Part shown: piece after piece, positions 56,507 through 64,000 of the stretch
Layout of the letters: each line of letters begins with the position of its first letter
Position numbering within the stretch: the stretch's first letter is position 1
NCBI RefSeq assembly: GCF_012935325.2
Contig: NZ_JABBYG020000003.1
Location: 372,001-436,000 of the forward strand
DNA from: Paenibacillus sp. PL91
Lineage (GTDB): Bacteria; Bacillota; Bacilli; Paenibacillales; Paenibacillaceae
Direction of reading: 5' to 3'
DNA: 64,000 bases
The notes under the pieces: generated by a model
Told to the model about the DNA's origin: nothing
Database searches by the model: none
What the model saw: only the letters and a program-made list of their open reading frames with translations
Made by a program: the position numbers and the translations under genes

Positions 56507-58372
56507 TTAGCGGAGGGTAACGGTTTGGATTTTGGCATTCATCTCTTTGCCTGCTCGAGCAACTTTATCGCTGACGGATACCTCGGGCACACCCACGTTC
56601 CACCAAGACTCATATCCACCCGTATTCGTGCCCGGCACGACTGGAATTTCGATCAATGTCGTCACCGTTTCCTGCTTTGCGAGCTGCAGCGCTTCTTTTA
56701 ATTGCTCCGCATTATCGGCTTTATAAGCCTTCGCTCCCAAGCTGCGGGCATGGGCTGCAAAATCAATCAGCATATAGGAACCGGACAGTCTGCCCGTCTC
56801 CTGCGAGCGATAGCGGAACTCGTTGCCGAATCCGTCGCTGCCATGTCCTCGCTGCAAGTTGTGTATGCACTGGAAGCCGTGATTGTCGAACAACAAAATC
56901 GTTATTTTACGGCCCTCTTGAAGGCTCGTCACCAGTTCGGAGTGAAGCATCAAGTAGCTGCCATCCCCAACGATCGCATAAACCTCTCGAGCAGGCTCAG
57001 CAAGGGCAACCCCAAAAGCGCCTGCGATTTCATATCCCATACAGGAGAAGCCATATTCCATATGATAGGTCTTAGGCTCGGCAGGCCTCCACAGCCTGTG
57101 GAGATCGCCCGGAAGACTACCCGCCGCGCATACGACGACAGAGGATGGATCAATCGTCTCCTGAATAACGCCAAGCGCGCGGGTTTGTGCAAATCCCGCT
57201 TCATGCTCAGCTCCGTAAAGCCGATCAACCTCACTGTCCCATTCCTGCTTCAATGCCTTGATGGCTGCAGGAGTATGCTTGCTGCGGTAATGGATTTGTT
57301 CAAGCGCCTCATGCAGCGCCTTCAGCCCTTCTTTGGCATCAGCGATGACAGCTGCGCCGTTCAGCTTGGAGGAATCAAAGCCGCTTACGTTCAAATTGAC
57401 GAATTGGACATCCGGATTGCCGAATGCCGATTTGGACGATGTCGTAAAATCAGAATAACGGGTGCCGACACCGATGATCAGATCCGCCTCACTTGCCAGC
57501 TTATTGGCTGCCAATGTCCCCGTAACGCCGATCGCTCCAACGTTTAAGGGGTGGTTCCACGGCAAAGAGCTCTTGCCGGCCTGCGTTTCCGACACGGGAA
57601 TGCCGAAAGTTTCAGCGAATGCGCCCAGCTCCTTCATCGCTTCGGCATACAGTACCCCGCCGCCAGCGATAATCAGCGGCTTCTTTTTATTTTTGATAAG
57701 CTGAGCAGCACGTAGAACGGCATCCGCGGAAGCCGGTCTACGATCGATAAAATGAACCTTCCGCTCGAAAAATGTAGACGGGTAATCGTACGCTTCCGCC
57801 TGAACATCCTGCGGCAGGGCGAGCGTGACAGCTCCTGTCTCTGCAGGATCTAGTAGTATACGTATCGCATTCGAAGCTGCTGTCATAAGCTGCTCCGGAC
57901 GCACGATGCGATCCCAGTACTTGCTTACCGCCTTAAACGGCTCGTTAGCAGAAATCGTATAGTCGCTGGCCACTTCAAGCTGCTGAAGCACCGGGTCCGG
58001 CTGTCTGCTTGCAAAGTTGTCGCCCGGCAGCAGAAGAACCGGTATGCGGTTCACCGTCGCGGTTGCCGCCGCAGTTATCATATTGAGAGCACCAGGCCCG
58101 ATAGAAGAGGTGCAGGCAAAAATTTGCTTGCGGTTGCTTTGCTTTGCGAACGCAGCTGCGGCATGAACCATGCCCTGCTCGTTTTTCCCTTGCATATAAA
58201 CCAAATCGCCTGCGCTTCTCTCTAAAGCTTCGCCGATCCCCGTGACGTTTCCATGTCCGAATATTCCCATAACGCCTTTGATGAACTTCGTCTCTACTCC
58301 GTCAATCGATACGTACTGATTATCGAGAAATCGCAGCAGCGCTTGCGCCATCGTTAGCCGAATCGTAGTCAT
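56507..58372 (-). CDS. iolD: 3D-(3,5/4)-trihydroxycyclohexane-1,2-dione hydrolase
   Basis: This 621-residue thiamine-diphosphate enzyme opens the inositol-derived ring. The N-terminal Pyr domain has [17 protein letters not shown] with the cofactor-activating Glu. The C-terminal PP domain has [20 protein letters not shown], the GDG metal/ThDP motif. The closing segment [20 protein letters not shown] is typical of IolD. The start is at ATG 58372, ten bases after GGAGG; the frame to 58462 reads through the upstream terminator. It is the first gene of the iolDCAB transcription unit. Confidence 0.95.
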   Translation of the reverse strand: MTTIRLTMAQALLRFLDNQYVSIDGVETKFIKGVMGIFGHGNVTGIGEALERSAGDLVYMQGKNEQGMVHAAAAFAKQSNRKQIFACTSSIGPGALNMITAAATATVNRIPVLLLPGDNFASRQPDPVLQQLEVASDYTISANEPFKAVSKYWDRIVRPEQLMTAASNAIRILLDPAETGAVTLALPQDVQAEAYDYPSTFFERKVHFIDRRPASADAVLRAAQLIKNKKKPLIIAGGGVLYAEAMKELGAFAETFGIPVSETQAGKSSLPWNHPLNVGAIGVTGTLAANKLASEADLIIGVGTRYSDFTTSSKSAFGNPDVQFVNLNVSGFDSSKLNGAAVIADAKEGLKALHEALEQIHYRSKHTPAAIKALKQEWDSEVDRLYGAEHEAGFAQTRALGVIQETIDPSSVVVCAAGSLPGDLHRLWRPAEPKTYHMEYGFSCMGYEIAGAFGVALAEPAREVYAIVGDGSYLMLHSELVTSLQEGRKITILLFDNHGFQCIHNLQRGHGSDGFGNEFRYRSQETGRLSGSYMLIDFAAHARSLGAKAYKADNAEQLKEALQLAKQETVTTLIEIPVVPGTNTGGYESWWNVGVPEVSVSDKVARAGKEMNAKIQTVTLR

Positions 58373-58422
58373 CCGTTTCAAGGCCTCCCTATATTTCAAA
58401 ATGAGCCAACCTTTATAAGAAG

Positions 58423-58458
58423 AAAAAATGGAGCGAGTTGAAAAGAAGCTCACTCCAC
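58423..58458 (-). terminator. Terminator between the TIM-barrel gene and iolD
   Basis: Stem GGAGTGAG / CTCGCTCC (one G-T pair) followed on the minus strand by ATTTTTTC. It separates the mannosidase/reductase/TIM-barrel genes from iolDCAB, which may be reached by read-through. Confidence 0.7.
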
Positions 58459-58475
58459 CCATTCTATTTGCTAGT

Positions 58476-59240
58476 CTACTTGTTCCATTTGCCCGTCATT
58501 TCTTTAAGGTAGTTAAAGCTCGTTTCCAAGCTGTCGAACGGACTGCCAAGGCAGTAATCCTGCTCCACGCAATACCATTCTACGCCATGATTCTCGCCCC
58601 ACTTCAAAATCGGCTCAAAATCAATGACGCCGTTACCGATTTCGGTGAACGTTCTGCTTTCATCTGCGGACATATCCTTCAAATGCAATATCGGTATTTT
58701 GTTCGGAAATTTGGACATGTACGCAAGCGGATCACGGTTTGCAAAGCTTACCCAATAAGTATCAATTTCCGGATAAATAAAGCGGTTGCCTTCAGGCTCC
58801 AGCACGAAGTCCAGTGCCGGCTTCCCATCGACATCGAGCTCGAACTCGAACTCGTGATGGTGATAGCCAACGCGGAAGCCGAGCGGCTTTACTTTGTCGG
58901 ATATTTCAAGCAGCTGGCGCTTCGCAAGGCGGTAACCCGCCTCGTTTTGCAATTCGTCCTCCAAATAATGATTAAAGAAGTCCGTCGTTCCGAAGAGCCG
59001 CGCTTCTTCAAGCACGACATCAAGCTCCTGCGTCATCCGGTCTAGGCCAACATGCATGCCTGCTACGGATAACCCCGTCTCCTTCAGAACAGCCGCGATT
59101 TCGACAGCCGGATAGCCGTGCAAACCGTCGATCTGTACAGCTTTCCAGCCCATCTTGCTGAGTGTGCGAAGCGTCTCATAAAAGTCCTTCTTAAGCTCGT
59201 CTCTAAGTGTATATAGTTGAGCGGCAAATTTATGCTGCAT
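58476..59240 (-). CDS. Xylose isomerase-like TIM-barrel protein (sugar phosphate isomerase/epimerase)
   Basis: This 254-residue TIM-barrel protein is of the AP-endonuclease/xylose-isomerase-like fold ([75 protein letters not shown]). Glu, Asp and His of a divalent-metal site are visible in these motifs. It occupies the place where iolE, iolH or iolI could be expected, but its N-terminus does not resemble the inosose dehydratase IolE. I leave it as an epimerase/isomerase of unknown substrate. GGAG lies nine bases before ATG 59240. Confidence 0.82.
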   Translation of the reverse strand: MQHKFAAQLYTLRDELKKDFYETLRTLSKMGWKAVQIDGLHGYPAVEIAAVLKETGLSVAGMHVGLDRMTQELDVVLEEARLFGTTDFFNHYLEDELQNEAGYRLAKRQLLEISDKVKPLGFRVGYHHHEFEFELDVDGKPALDFVLEPEGNRFIYPEIDTYWVSFANRDPLAYMSKFPNKIPILHLKDMSADESRTFTEIGNGVIDFEPILKWGENHGVEWYCVEQDYCLGSPFDSLETSFNYLKEMTGKWNK

Positions 59241-59259
59241 GGTTGTTGCTCCTCTCAAA

Positions 59260-60219
59260 TTAAATGCGGTCTGTAACCAAATCCAGCCATTGAATCTCGT
59301 TTTCTGTAAGCGGCATGCTCATGCCTTGAATGGATGATTGCAATTCAGGCAGTCTCTCAGGTCCGATGAGCGCTGCAGTCGGATAAGTCTGGTGCAGCAC
59401 GTAAGCAAGCGCGATTTGAATAGCTGATGCACCTTTGCTCTCTGCAAGCTCCGTCGCACGGCGGTAGCGCTCCCAGTTATCCGGCGTATAATATACGTCT
59501 ACCATTTCTTCGTCTTCCAAATTGTCAGGCGAGTAACGTCCCGAGAAAAATCCGCCAGCCTGCGAGGACCAGGACAGAAGCGGCAAATTGTTATTCTGAT
59601 GCCATTCGATCATCTCGCGCCCAGCGGATATGCTGCCCGGCCAACGCGGAATGCGGCATTTCGCCAAGCTTAGATTCGGACTGCTGAACGTAAAGCCGAT
59701 TAAGCCATGCGCTTTGGCATAGTCGTTAGCGGCTTGAATTCTTTCGTGGCTCCAGTTGGATGCCCCGATAGCATGAATGCGGCCAGCTTCCACATGCTCG
59801 TTTAATGCCTCCATGATCGGTCCAACCTCGACGGAAGGATCGTCGCGGTGCAGAGCGTAAAGATCGATGTAGGAGGTGCGAAGACGCTCCAGGCTCTCCA
59901 AGACATCCTTGTTGATCGCTTTTGCATTCACGCGATTGCCAGGCTCGCCGTCGTCCGGATGCGCGCCCTTCGTCATAATGTTTACCTCAGCTCGTTTGCC
60001 TGTCTCATCAAGCCATCTGCCTATTTTTTGTTCGCAATCATCATACTGGTGCGCAGTATCGAACGTGTTGCCGCCTGCCGCGAGGTAGGCGCCAAACATC
60101 TCATGGATGTAGTCCATATCATCCGCGCGCAAAAAGTTTGTGGAGCCCATAATGAGCTGTGAGCAAGATTTAAAGATCGGCTGCCCGTTTTGAGTAGCTT
60201 GTATTTGAATTGTTTTCAT
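59260..60219 (-). CDS. Aldo/keto reductase
   Basis: This 319-residue NADPH-type oxidoreductase has the (beta/alpha)8 fold: NTFDTAHQYDDCEQKIGRWL with the catalytic Asp and Tyr, then IMTKGAHPD, YIDLYALHRDDPSVE with His, and IGASNWSHERI. It starts one base after the GH125 stop, so it belongs to that operon. A role in interconverting inositol or sugar keto forms is possible. IolG-type inositol dehydrogenase belongs to another fold and is not present here. Confidence 0.88.
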   Translation of the reverse strand: MKTIQIQATQNGQPIFKSCSQLIMGSTNFLRADDMDYIHEMFGAYLAAGGNTFDTAHQYDDCEQKIGRWLDETGKRAEVNIMTKGAHPDDGEPGNRVNAKAINKDVLESLERLRTSYIDLYALHRDDPSVEVGPIMEALNEHVEAGRIHAIGASNWSHERIQAANDYAKAHGLIGFTFSSPNLSLAKCRIPRWPGSISAGREMIEWHQNNNLPLLSWSSQAGGFFSGRYSPDNLEDEEMVDVYYTPDNWERYRRATELAESKGASAIQIALAYVLHQTYPTAALIGPERLPELQSSIQGMSMPLTENEIQWLDLVTDRI

Positions 60220-60220
60220 C

Positions 60221-61519
60221 TTATCCCTTCCATTCTTCAGAGGATTGCTCGGCTATCATGCTGACGAATTCTGCAAATAAGCTATTCGCCCATGCAAACC
60301 ATGGTCTTGTAAATGTTGATGGATCATCTTTATGGAACCCTTCATGCATATATCCGGTTCCTGCATGAGTGGACGACAGCATGGCCAAAATATCCCGCTT
60401 TTCCTGCTCGTCGTTTGACGTTAATCCCTGCATGCTGAGAGCAATATGCCAAATATACGATTCTGGCGTATGCGGGCTTCCAATACCTCTAGCTACTGAG
60501 CCTTCGAAGTAATAAGGATTGTCTTCGCTAAGAATAAACCGTCTAGTGTTCTGGTAGACAGCATCCTCCTTCGACCTGTAACCGAGATAAGGAATCGAGA
60601 GCAAGCTTGGCACATTGGCGTCGTCCATCAGATTGTAGTTGCCGAATCCATCTGTCTCATAGGCATACATCTTGCCATACTTCGGATGATGAACCACTCC
60701 GTATGTTTCGATTCCGTATTCGATCTCTTCCCTAATAGAAGATGCTTTTTCAAGCAATTCGCGGTCCTTGTAAATCGAATCCGCAATTTCCTCTACATGC
60801 TTGAGAACGACAGCCGCAAACATGTTGGAGGGAATCAAATAGCCGTGCGTGCAGGCGTCATCGCTTGGTCGGAAGCCCGACCAGGTCATGCCCGTATAAT
60901 TAACCGGCATACCCGTTCCGTTATTTCTAAGCGTATCGGTAGGCGGGCAATCCCGCCGAATAAATTGATAAGGCGATTGCTCGGTATGCCTTTGTTCCAC
61001 ACGCCACAGATCGATAATTTGGTGCACCGCAGCTCGGAAGGAGTCATCGAACAAGCTCGTTATCCCCGTCTCTTTCCAATATAAGTAGCTGAGCCAGATC
61101 GGATAGCACAAGGAATCGATCTCATATTTCCGCTCCCACACCCACGGATTTAGTTCGGTCTCATCAATATCGATACGGTTATCGTTATCCTCAACATTAA
61201 ACGCATTTGCATAAGGGTCGATTCCGATATATTTCAGCTGTCTGCGAATCAAGCCCTCAATCGTTTGCTGCAGCGTCTCGTCCTCTCCTGCGAGGGGGAG
61301 ATAATGCTTAACCTGTGCGGAAGAGTCGCGCAGCCACATGGCCGGAATATCGCCTGTAATGACAAAGGTTGTTCCATCATTTAATCGCTCTACGGTCGTT
61401 TCGAATGTACTGGCAAAGCAAGGCCCAAACATCGGAGCAAGCTCCTTGAGATCGGGGTGCTTATCCAGCTTGCTTACGATTTGTTCGACATAATGGCTCA
61501 TCTGTTCGGTCAGCTTCAT
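60221..61519 (-). CDS. GH125 exo-alpha-1,6-mannosidase
   Basis: This 432-residue (alpha/alpha)6-barrel protein of the former DUF1237 shows the family motifs [60 protein letters not shown] and [22 protein letters not shown]125 enzymes are metal-independent, inverting exo-alpha-1,6-mannosidases. There is no signal peptide, so it acts on imported oligosaccharides. The start is at ATG 61519 after AAAGGA; the frame open to 61591 lies inside the GH38 gene. It directly follows GH38, its usual operon partner. Confidence 0.92.
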   Translation of the reverse strand: MKLTEQMSHYVEQIVSKLDKHPDLKELAPMFGPCFASTFETTVERLNDGTTFVITGDIPAMWLRDSSAQVKHYLPLAGEDETLQQTIEGLIRRQLKYIGIDPYANAFNVEDNDNRIDIDETELNPWVWERKYEIDSLCYPIWLSYLYWKETGITSLFDDSFRAAVHQIIDLWRVEQRHTEQSPYQFIRRDCPPTDTLRNNGTGMPVNYTGMTWSGFRPSDDACTHGYLIPSNMFAAVVLKHVEEIADSIYKDRELLEKASSIREEIEYGIETYGVVHHPKYGKMYAYETDGFGNYNLMDDANVPSLLSIPYLGYRSKEDAVYQNTRRFILSEDNPYYFEGSVARGIGSPHTPESYIWHIALSMQGLTSNDEQEKRDILAMLSSTHAGTGYMHEGFHKDDPSTFTRPWFAWANSLFAEFVSMIAEQSSEEWKG

Positions 61520-61520
61520 C

Positions 61521-64000
61521 TTAGAACTCGTTCCTTTCTTTAAAGACGACAGCAAATGTCTTAATTTCATAAGGCGTAAACTCCGTGACAATCGAAGAGC
61601 TTAATTGGGACTCTCCCAAAGGTTTTTCCATCAGATTGCATTCCTGCCACGAGATGATGTCCAGATCGCTTCCGATTGTCACTTCTTTGCGGCTTCCTGA
61701 ATAGTCATGCAGCCTAATGATGACCTTGTCGCCATCTTCCGCTTTTTTGACCGCATCGATCATTACACCGTCAGCCGACAATGTGAACAACGATTTTTGC
61801 AGGCCTGGTGCTGTTCCCTGATGGCTGGTCAGCGGATTATTCAAATTCCACGCTTCAACAACCGTACCGCCTTCGTACCAATCTCCTTTATGAGGCAATA
61901 ATGAATAGGTGAATTGATGCAAGCCGATATCCTGTTCCGGATCAGGGAAGTTAGCTGATTTAATAAGTGACAGGCTGAGGACATTGTCCTTGATGTCGTA
62001 GCCGTATTTGCAATCATTAAGCAAGCTCACGCCGAATCCCCGCTCGGACAGATCCGCCCATTGATGTCCAACAACCTCGAATCTTGCCAAATCCCAGCTC
62101 GTATTCCAGTGTGTCGGTCGTTTAACATTCCCGTATTGAATGTCATAAGTGGCTTCGGTCGAACGAACGTCAACTTCGAAGGCTGCTTTCAGCAGTTGGC
62201 TTTGCTCCTGCCAATCTACGTTTGTCACAAAATCGATTCTCCGATTGCTGCTGTACACCTTCATATCTTGAACGAGGGAGGAACGGTTATAAGTCCAGCG
62301 GAAACGAACGACAGCGTACAAGGGGCCAGCTTCAAGCAGCACAACGGATTCCAGCTCGGTAACTTCAAGCATCTTTTCCTTGTAAAAAATATCGATGTCC
62401 CAAGCATCAAATGCGAGTGGTTTATCTTCAAATACACGCAGCACATTGCCTCTGCCGTCTTTCTTCAGCACATTTCGGCGAAGCTCCTTATCCCAAATGT
62501 CGATAAGCTGGCCTTGCTCGTTCCATATTAACTTATAAAATGGCGTCTCTAATCCGCTCTTAGAAAACGTAAAGCTTGCTGACTGGAATGTTTCTTCGGA
62601 CTTAGGAACGAACCGGATAGGCGTATAGCCCATAGCAGGCACCTTCACCAAAACCGACCAGCCCTCCAGACCCTTATGAGCAGGAAGCTCCTTGCCTTCA
62701 TGATCGATCCAGACGCCGCTTCCTTCAACTGGATTTGCAATCTCAAGCAAATCCTCCCGCTCCCAAGCCGAGCTATTCAGAACGGTATAAGTATCCGGGT
62801 TAACCTCCGTCAATTGGCTAAGCGCTTCCGAGCGAACCTCCGAAATCAACATTTGCGCTTCGCTGTATTCCACAGCAGCGTCCTCATACACCTCTTGGAT
62901 CGAAGAGCCAGGAATAATATCATGGAATTGATTGCGCAGGATGATTCTCCAGCCGTCATTGATTTGCTGCTGACGGTATTTCATCCAATTTCCTTCAAGC
63001 AGGCTTGCAAATGCGCTTATCCATTCGCCCTCGCGATAGCCGAGCTCTAGCTTTCGATTCATCCGCTTAACCTTTGCTTGGCTCGTATATGTCCCGCGGT
63101 GATACTCAAGGTACAGCTCGCCATCCCAGGTATGAACGTATTGCTCCGTGCTGTCAATCGTCTCTTGCAGCCGTTCGAAATAATCGCCTGCCGTTCCGGT
63201 CTTCACATGCGGGAGACCCGGCATTTCATCTAGCCTACGGCGCATTTCCAGCATCTCGCGATTCACGCCGCCGCCCCCGTCGCCATAGCCGTATGACAGG
63301 AGAAGCTCTTCATTTAATTCTTTATCCCTGTAATTGTCCCAAATATGATAAGTCTCATAAGCCGTTAATCTGCCGTTGTAGGTGTACATCCAAGAATCTT
63401 TGCTATGTCCCGGCTCCGGAGTCGTAATGAAATGCGCCATGATCTCCGATCCGTCCATCCCACGCCACGTAAACGTATCATGCGGAATGCGATTAAATTG
63501 ATTCCAGCTGATCTTAGTCGTCATAAAGCGGTCGATTCCCGATTTTTTCAAAATTTGCGGAAGCGCCCAGCTGTAGCCAAATACGTCTGGAAGCCATAAG
63601 TACGTGCAAGCCTTGCCGAACTCGTCCTGAAGGAATCGCGTCCCGAACAATACTTGCCGAACGAGCGACTCTCCGGAAGGAATATTGCAATCGGCTTCAA
63701 GCCACATGCCGCCGGCCGCTTCCCATCTGCCTTCTGCCACTCTCTCACGAATACGCTCATAGATTTCGGGATAATCCGTTTTGATGTACTCGTATAGCTG
63801 TGGTTGCGTTTGCAGGAACACGTAATCCGGATACTGCTCCATCAACCGCAATACGGTCGAGAACGATCGAGCGATCTTCTCGCGAGTATGCTTCAGACGC
63901 CATAACCATGCTACGTCGATATGGGTGTGTCCAACGCAAGTAACCGTAATACGCGAATGCTTCTCGATCCGGCCTAGCTCCTCCTTCAAGATGGCGAGCG
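61521..64000 (-). CDS. GH38 alpha-mannosidase, 5' end cut by the window
   Basis: The visible part has about 825 residues: the catalytic domain starting with [20 protein letters not shown] (zinc His and Asp), then [20 protein letters not shown] with the nucleophile Asp (codon 63585-63587). The long C-terminal beta domains end in [10 protein letters not shown]. The frame stays open to base 64000 without a start, and bacterial GH38 enzymes of this type have an N-terminal domain of about 200 residues before this point. So the gene continues outside the window, and the TTG at 63989 is not a real start. It hydrolyses alpha-mannosides and is coupled to GH125. Confidence 0.93.
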   Translation of the reverse strand, partial: LAILKEELGRIEKHSRITVTCVGHTHIDVAWLWRLKHTREKIARSFSTVLRLMEQYPDYVFLQTQPQLYEYIKTDYPEIYERIRERVAEGRWEAAGGMWLEADCNIPSGESLVRQVLFGTRFLQDEFGKACTYLWLPDVFGYSWALPQILKKSGIDRFMTTKISWNQFNRIPHDTFTWRGMDGSEIMAHFITTPEPGHSKDSWMYTYNGRLTAYETYHIWDNYRDKELNEELLLSYGYGDGGGGVNREMLEMRRRLDEMPGLPHVKTGTAGDYFERLQETIDSTEQYVHTWDGELYLEYHRGTYTSQAKVKRMNRKLELGYREGEWISAFASLLEGNWMKYRQQQINDGWRIILRNQFHDIIPGSSIQEVYEDAAVEYSEAQMLISEVRSEALSQLTEVNPDTYTVLNSSAWEREDLLEIANPVEGSGVWIDHEGKELPAHKGLEGWSVLVKVPAMGYTPIRFVPKSEETFQSASFTFSKSGLETPFYKLIWNEQGQLIDIWDKELRRNVLKKDGRGNVLRVFEDKPLAFDAWDIDIFYKEKMLEVTELESVVLLEAGPLYAVVRFRWTYNRSSLVQDMKVYSSNRRIDFVTNVDWQEQSQLLKAAFEVDVRSTEATYDIQYGNVKRPTHWNTSWDLARFEVVGHQWADLSERGFGVSLLNDCKYGYDIKDNVLSLSLIKSANFPDPEQDIGLHQFTYSLLPHKGDWYEGGTVVEAWNLNNPLTSHQGTAPGLQKSLFTLSADGVMIDAVKKAEDGDKVIIRLHDYSGSRKEVTIGSDLDIISWQECNLMEKPLGESQLSSSIVTEFTPYEIKTFAVVFKERNEF

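Noticed and set aside
63987..63989. TTG as the start of the GH38 mannosidase
   Set aside because: The frame stays open to the window edge and the protein would lack the usual N-terminal domain, so the gene is simply cut.

Overview
The window looks like a chromosomal segment of a Paenibacillus-type bacterium (Bacillota, Paenibacillaceae). The evidence is GGAGG-type ribosome binding sites, frequent GTG and TTG starts, many CUT1 sugar transporters of the LplB/YtcP/LplA type without their own ATPase, paired YesM/YesN two-component systems, a YheC/YheD-type spore-coat ATP-grasp protein, and a large glycoside hydrolase repertoire. I see no rRNA, tRNA, CRISPR array, phage or intact insertion sequence.

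Layout. 1-2.6 kb: 3' end of a LysR regulator, an ECF sigma factor with a membrane-anchored partner, a DUF3221 lipoprotein, an unlisted 38-codon membrane peptide and a MerR pseudogene whose operator/promoter is intact. 2.6-12.1 kb: a guanidine nitrogen-assimilation locus. Allophanate hydrolase, a urea/guanidine carboxylase and two DUF1989 proteins follow one guanidine-I (ykkC) riboswitch; a NitT/TauT binding protein and permease follow a second. Both riboswitches sit behind near-identical promoters with a GlnR/TnrA-like box at the same distance (about -51). No ATPase gene accompanies the transporter. 12.1-19.2 kb: a CUT1 transporter operon with its YesN/YesM pair. 19.3-25.6 kb: a YheC/D protein, a GT39-like membrane glycosyltransferase, a 945-base intergenic region with tandem repeats and three phased palindromes, a LacI regulator and hflKC.

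25.7-38.1 kb: a second CUT1 transporter with a divergent YesN/YesM pair, flanked by a cytosolic and a secreted clan GH-D (alpha-galactosidase-like) enzyme; the secreted one carries a duplicated carbohydrate-binding domain and a cre-like site. 38.3-44.1 kb: an SPFH/NfeD pair, an NCS2 uracil permease, an M17 leucyl aminopeptidase with the C-terminal remnant of a sugar permease at its 5' edge, and a PHP-type histidinol-phosphatase behind an array of 11-base phased repeats. 44.4-49.4 kb: DeoR and AraC regulators and a divergent GH2 beta-galactosidase. 49.5-49.9 kb: a 123-124 base tandem repeat.

50.0-64.0 kb: a long minus-strand block. In transcription order it holds GH38 alpha-mannosidase (cut by the window edge), GH125 exo-alpha-1,6-mannosidase, an aldo/keto reductase, a xylose-isomerase-like TIM barrel, iolD, iolC, iolA, iolB, a metallophosphoesterase and a GHL6/GH151-like hydrolase. 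My reading is a mannoside- and inositol-consuming block; iolE and iolG are not in the window. Overall the region is devoted to scavenging: guanidine as nitrogen source and plant or microbial glycans as carbon source. No single gene here is a clearly undescribed system. The most distinctive feature is the duplicated GlnR-box / promoter / guanidine-riboswitch cassette.
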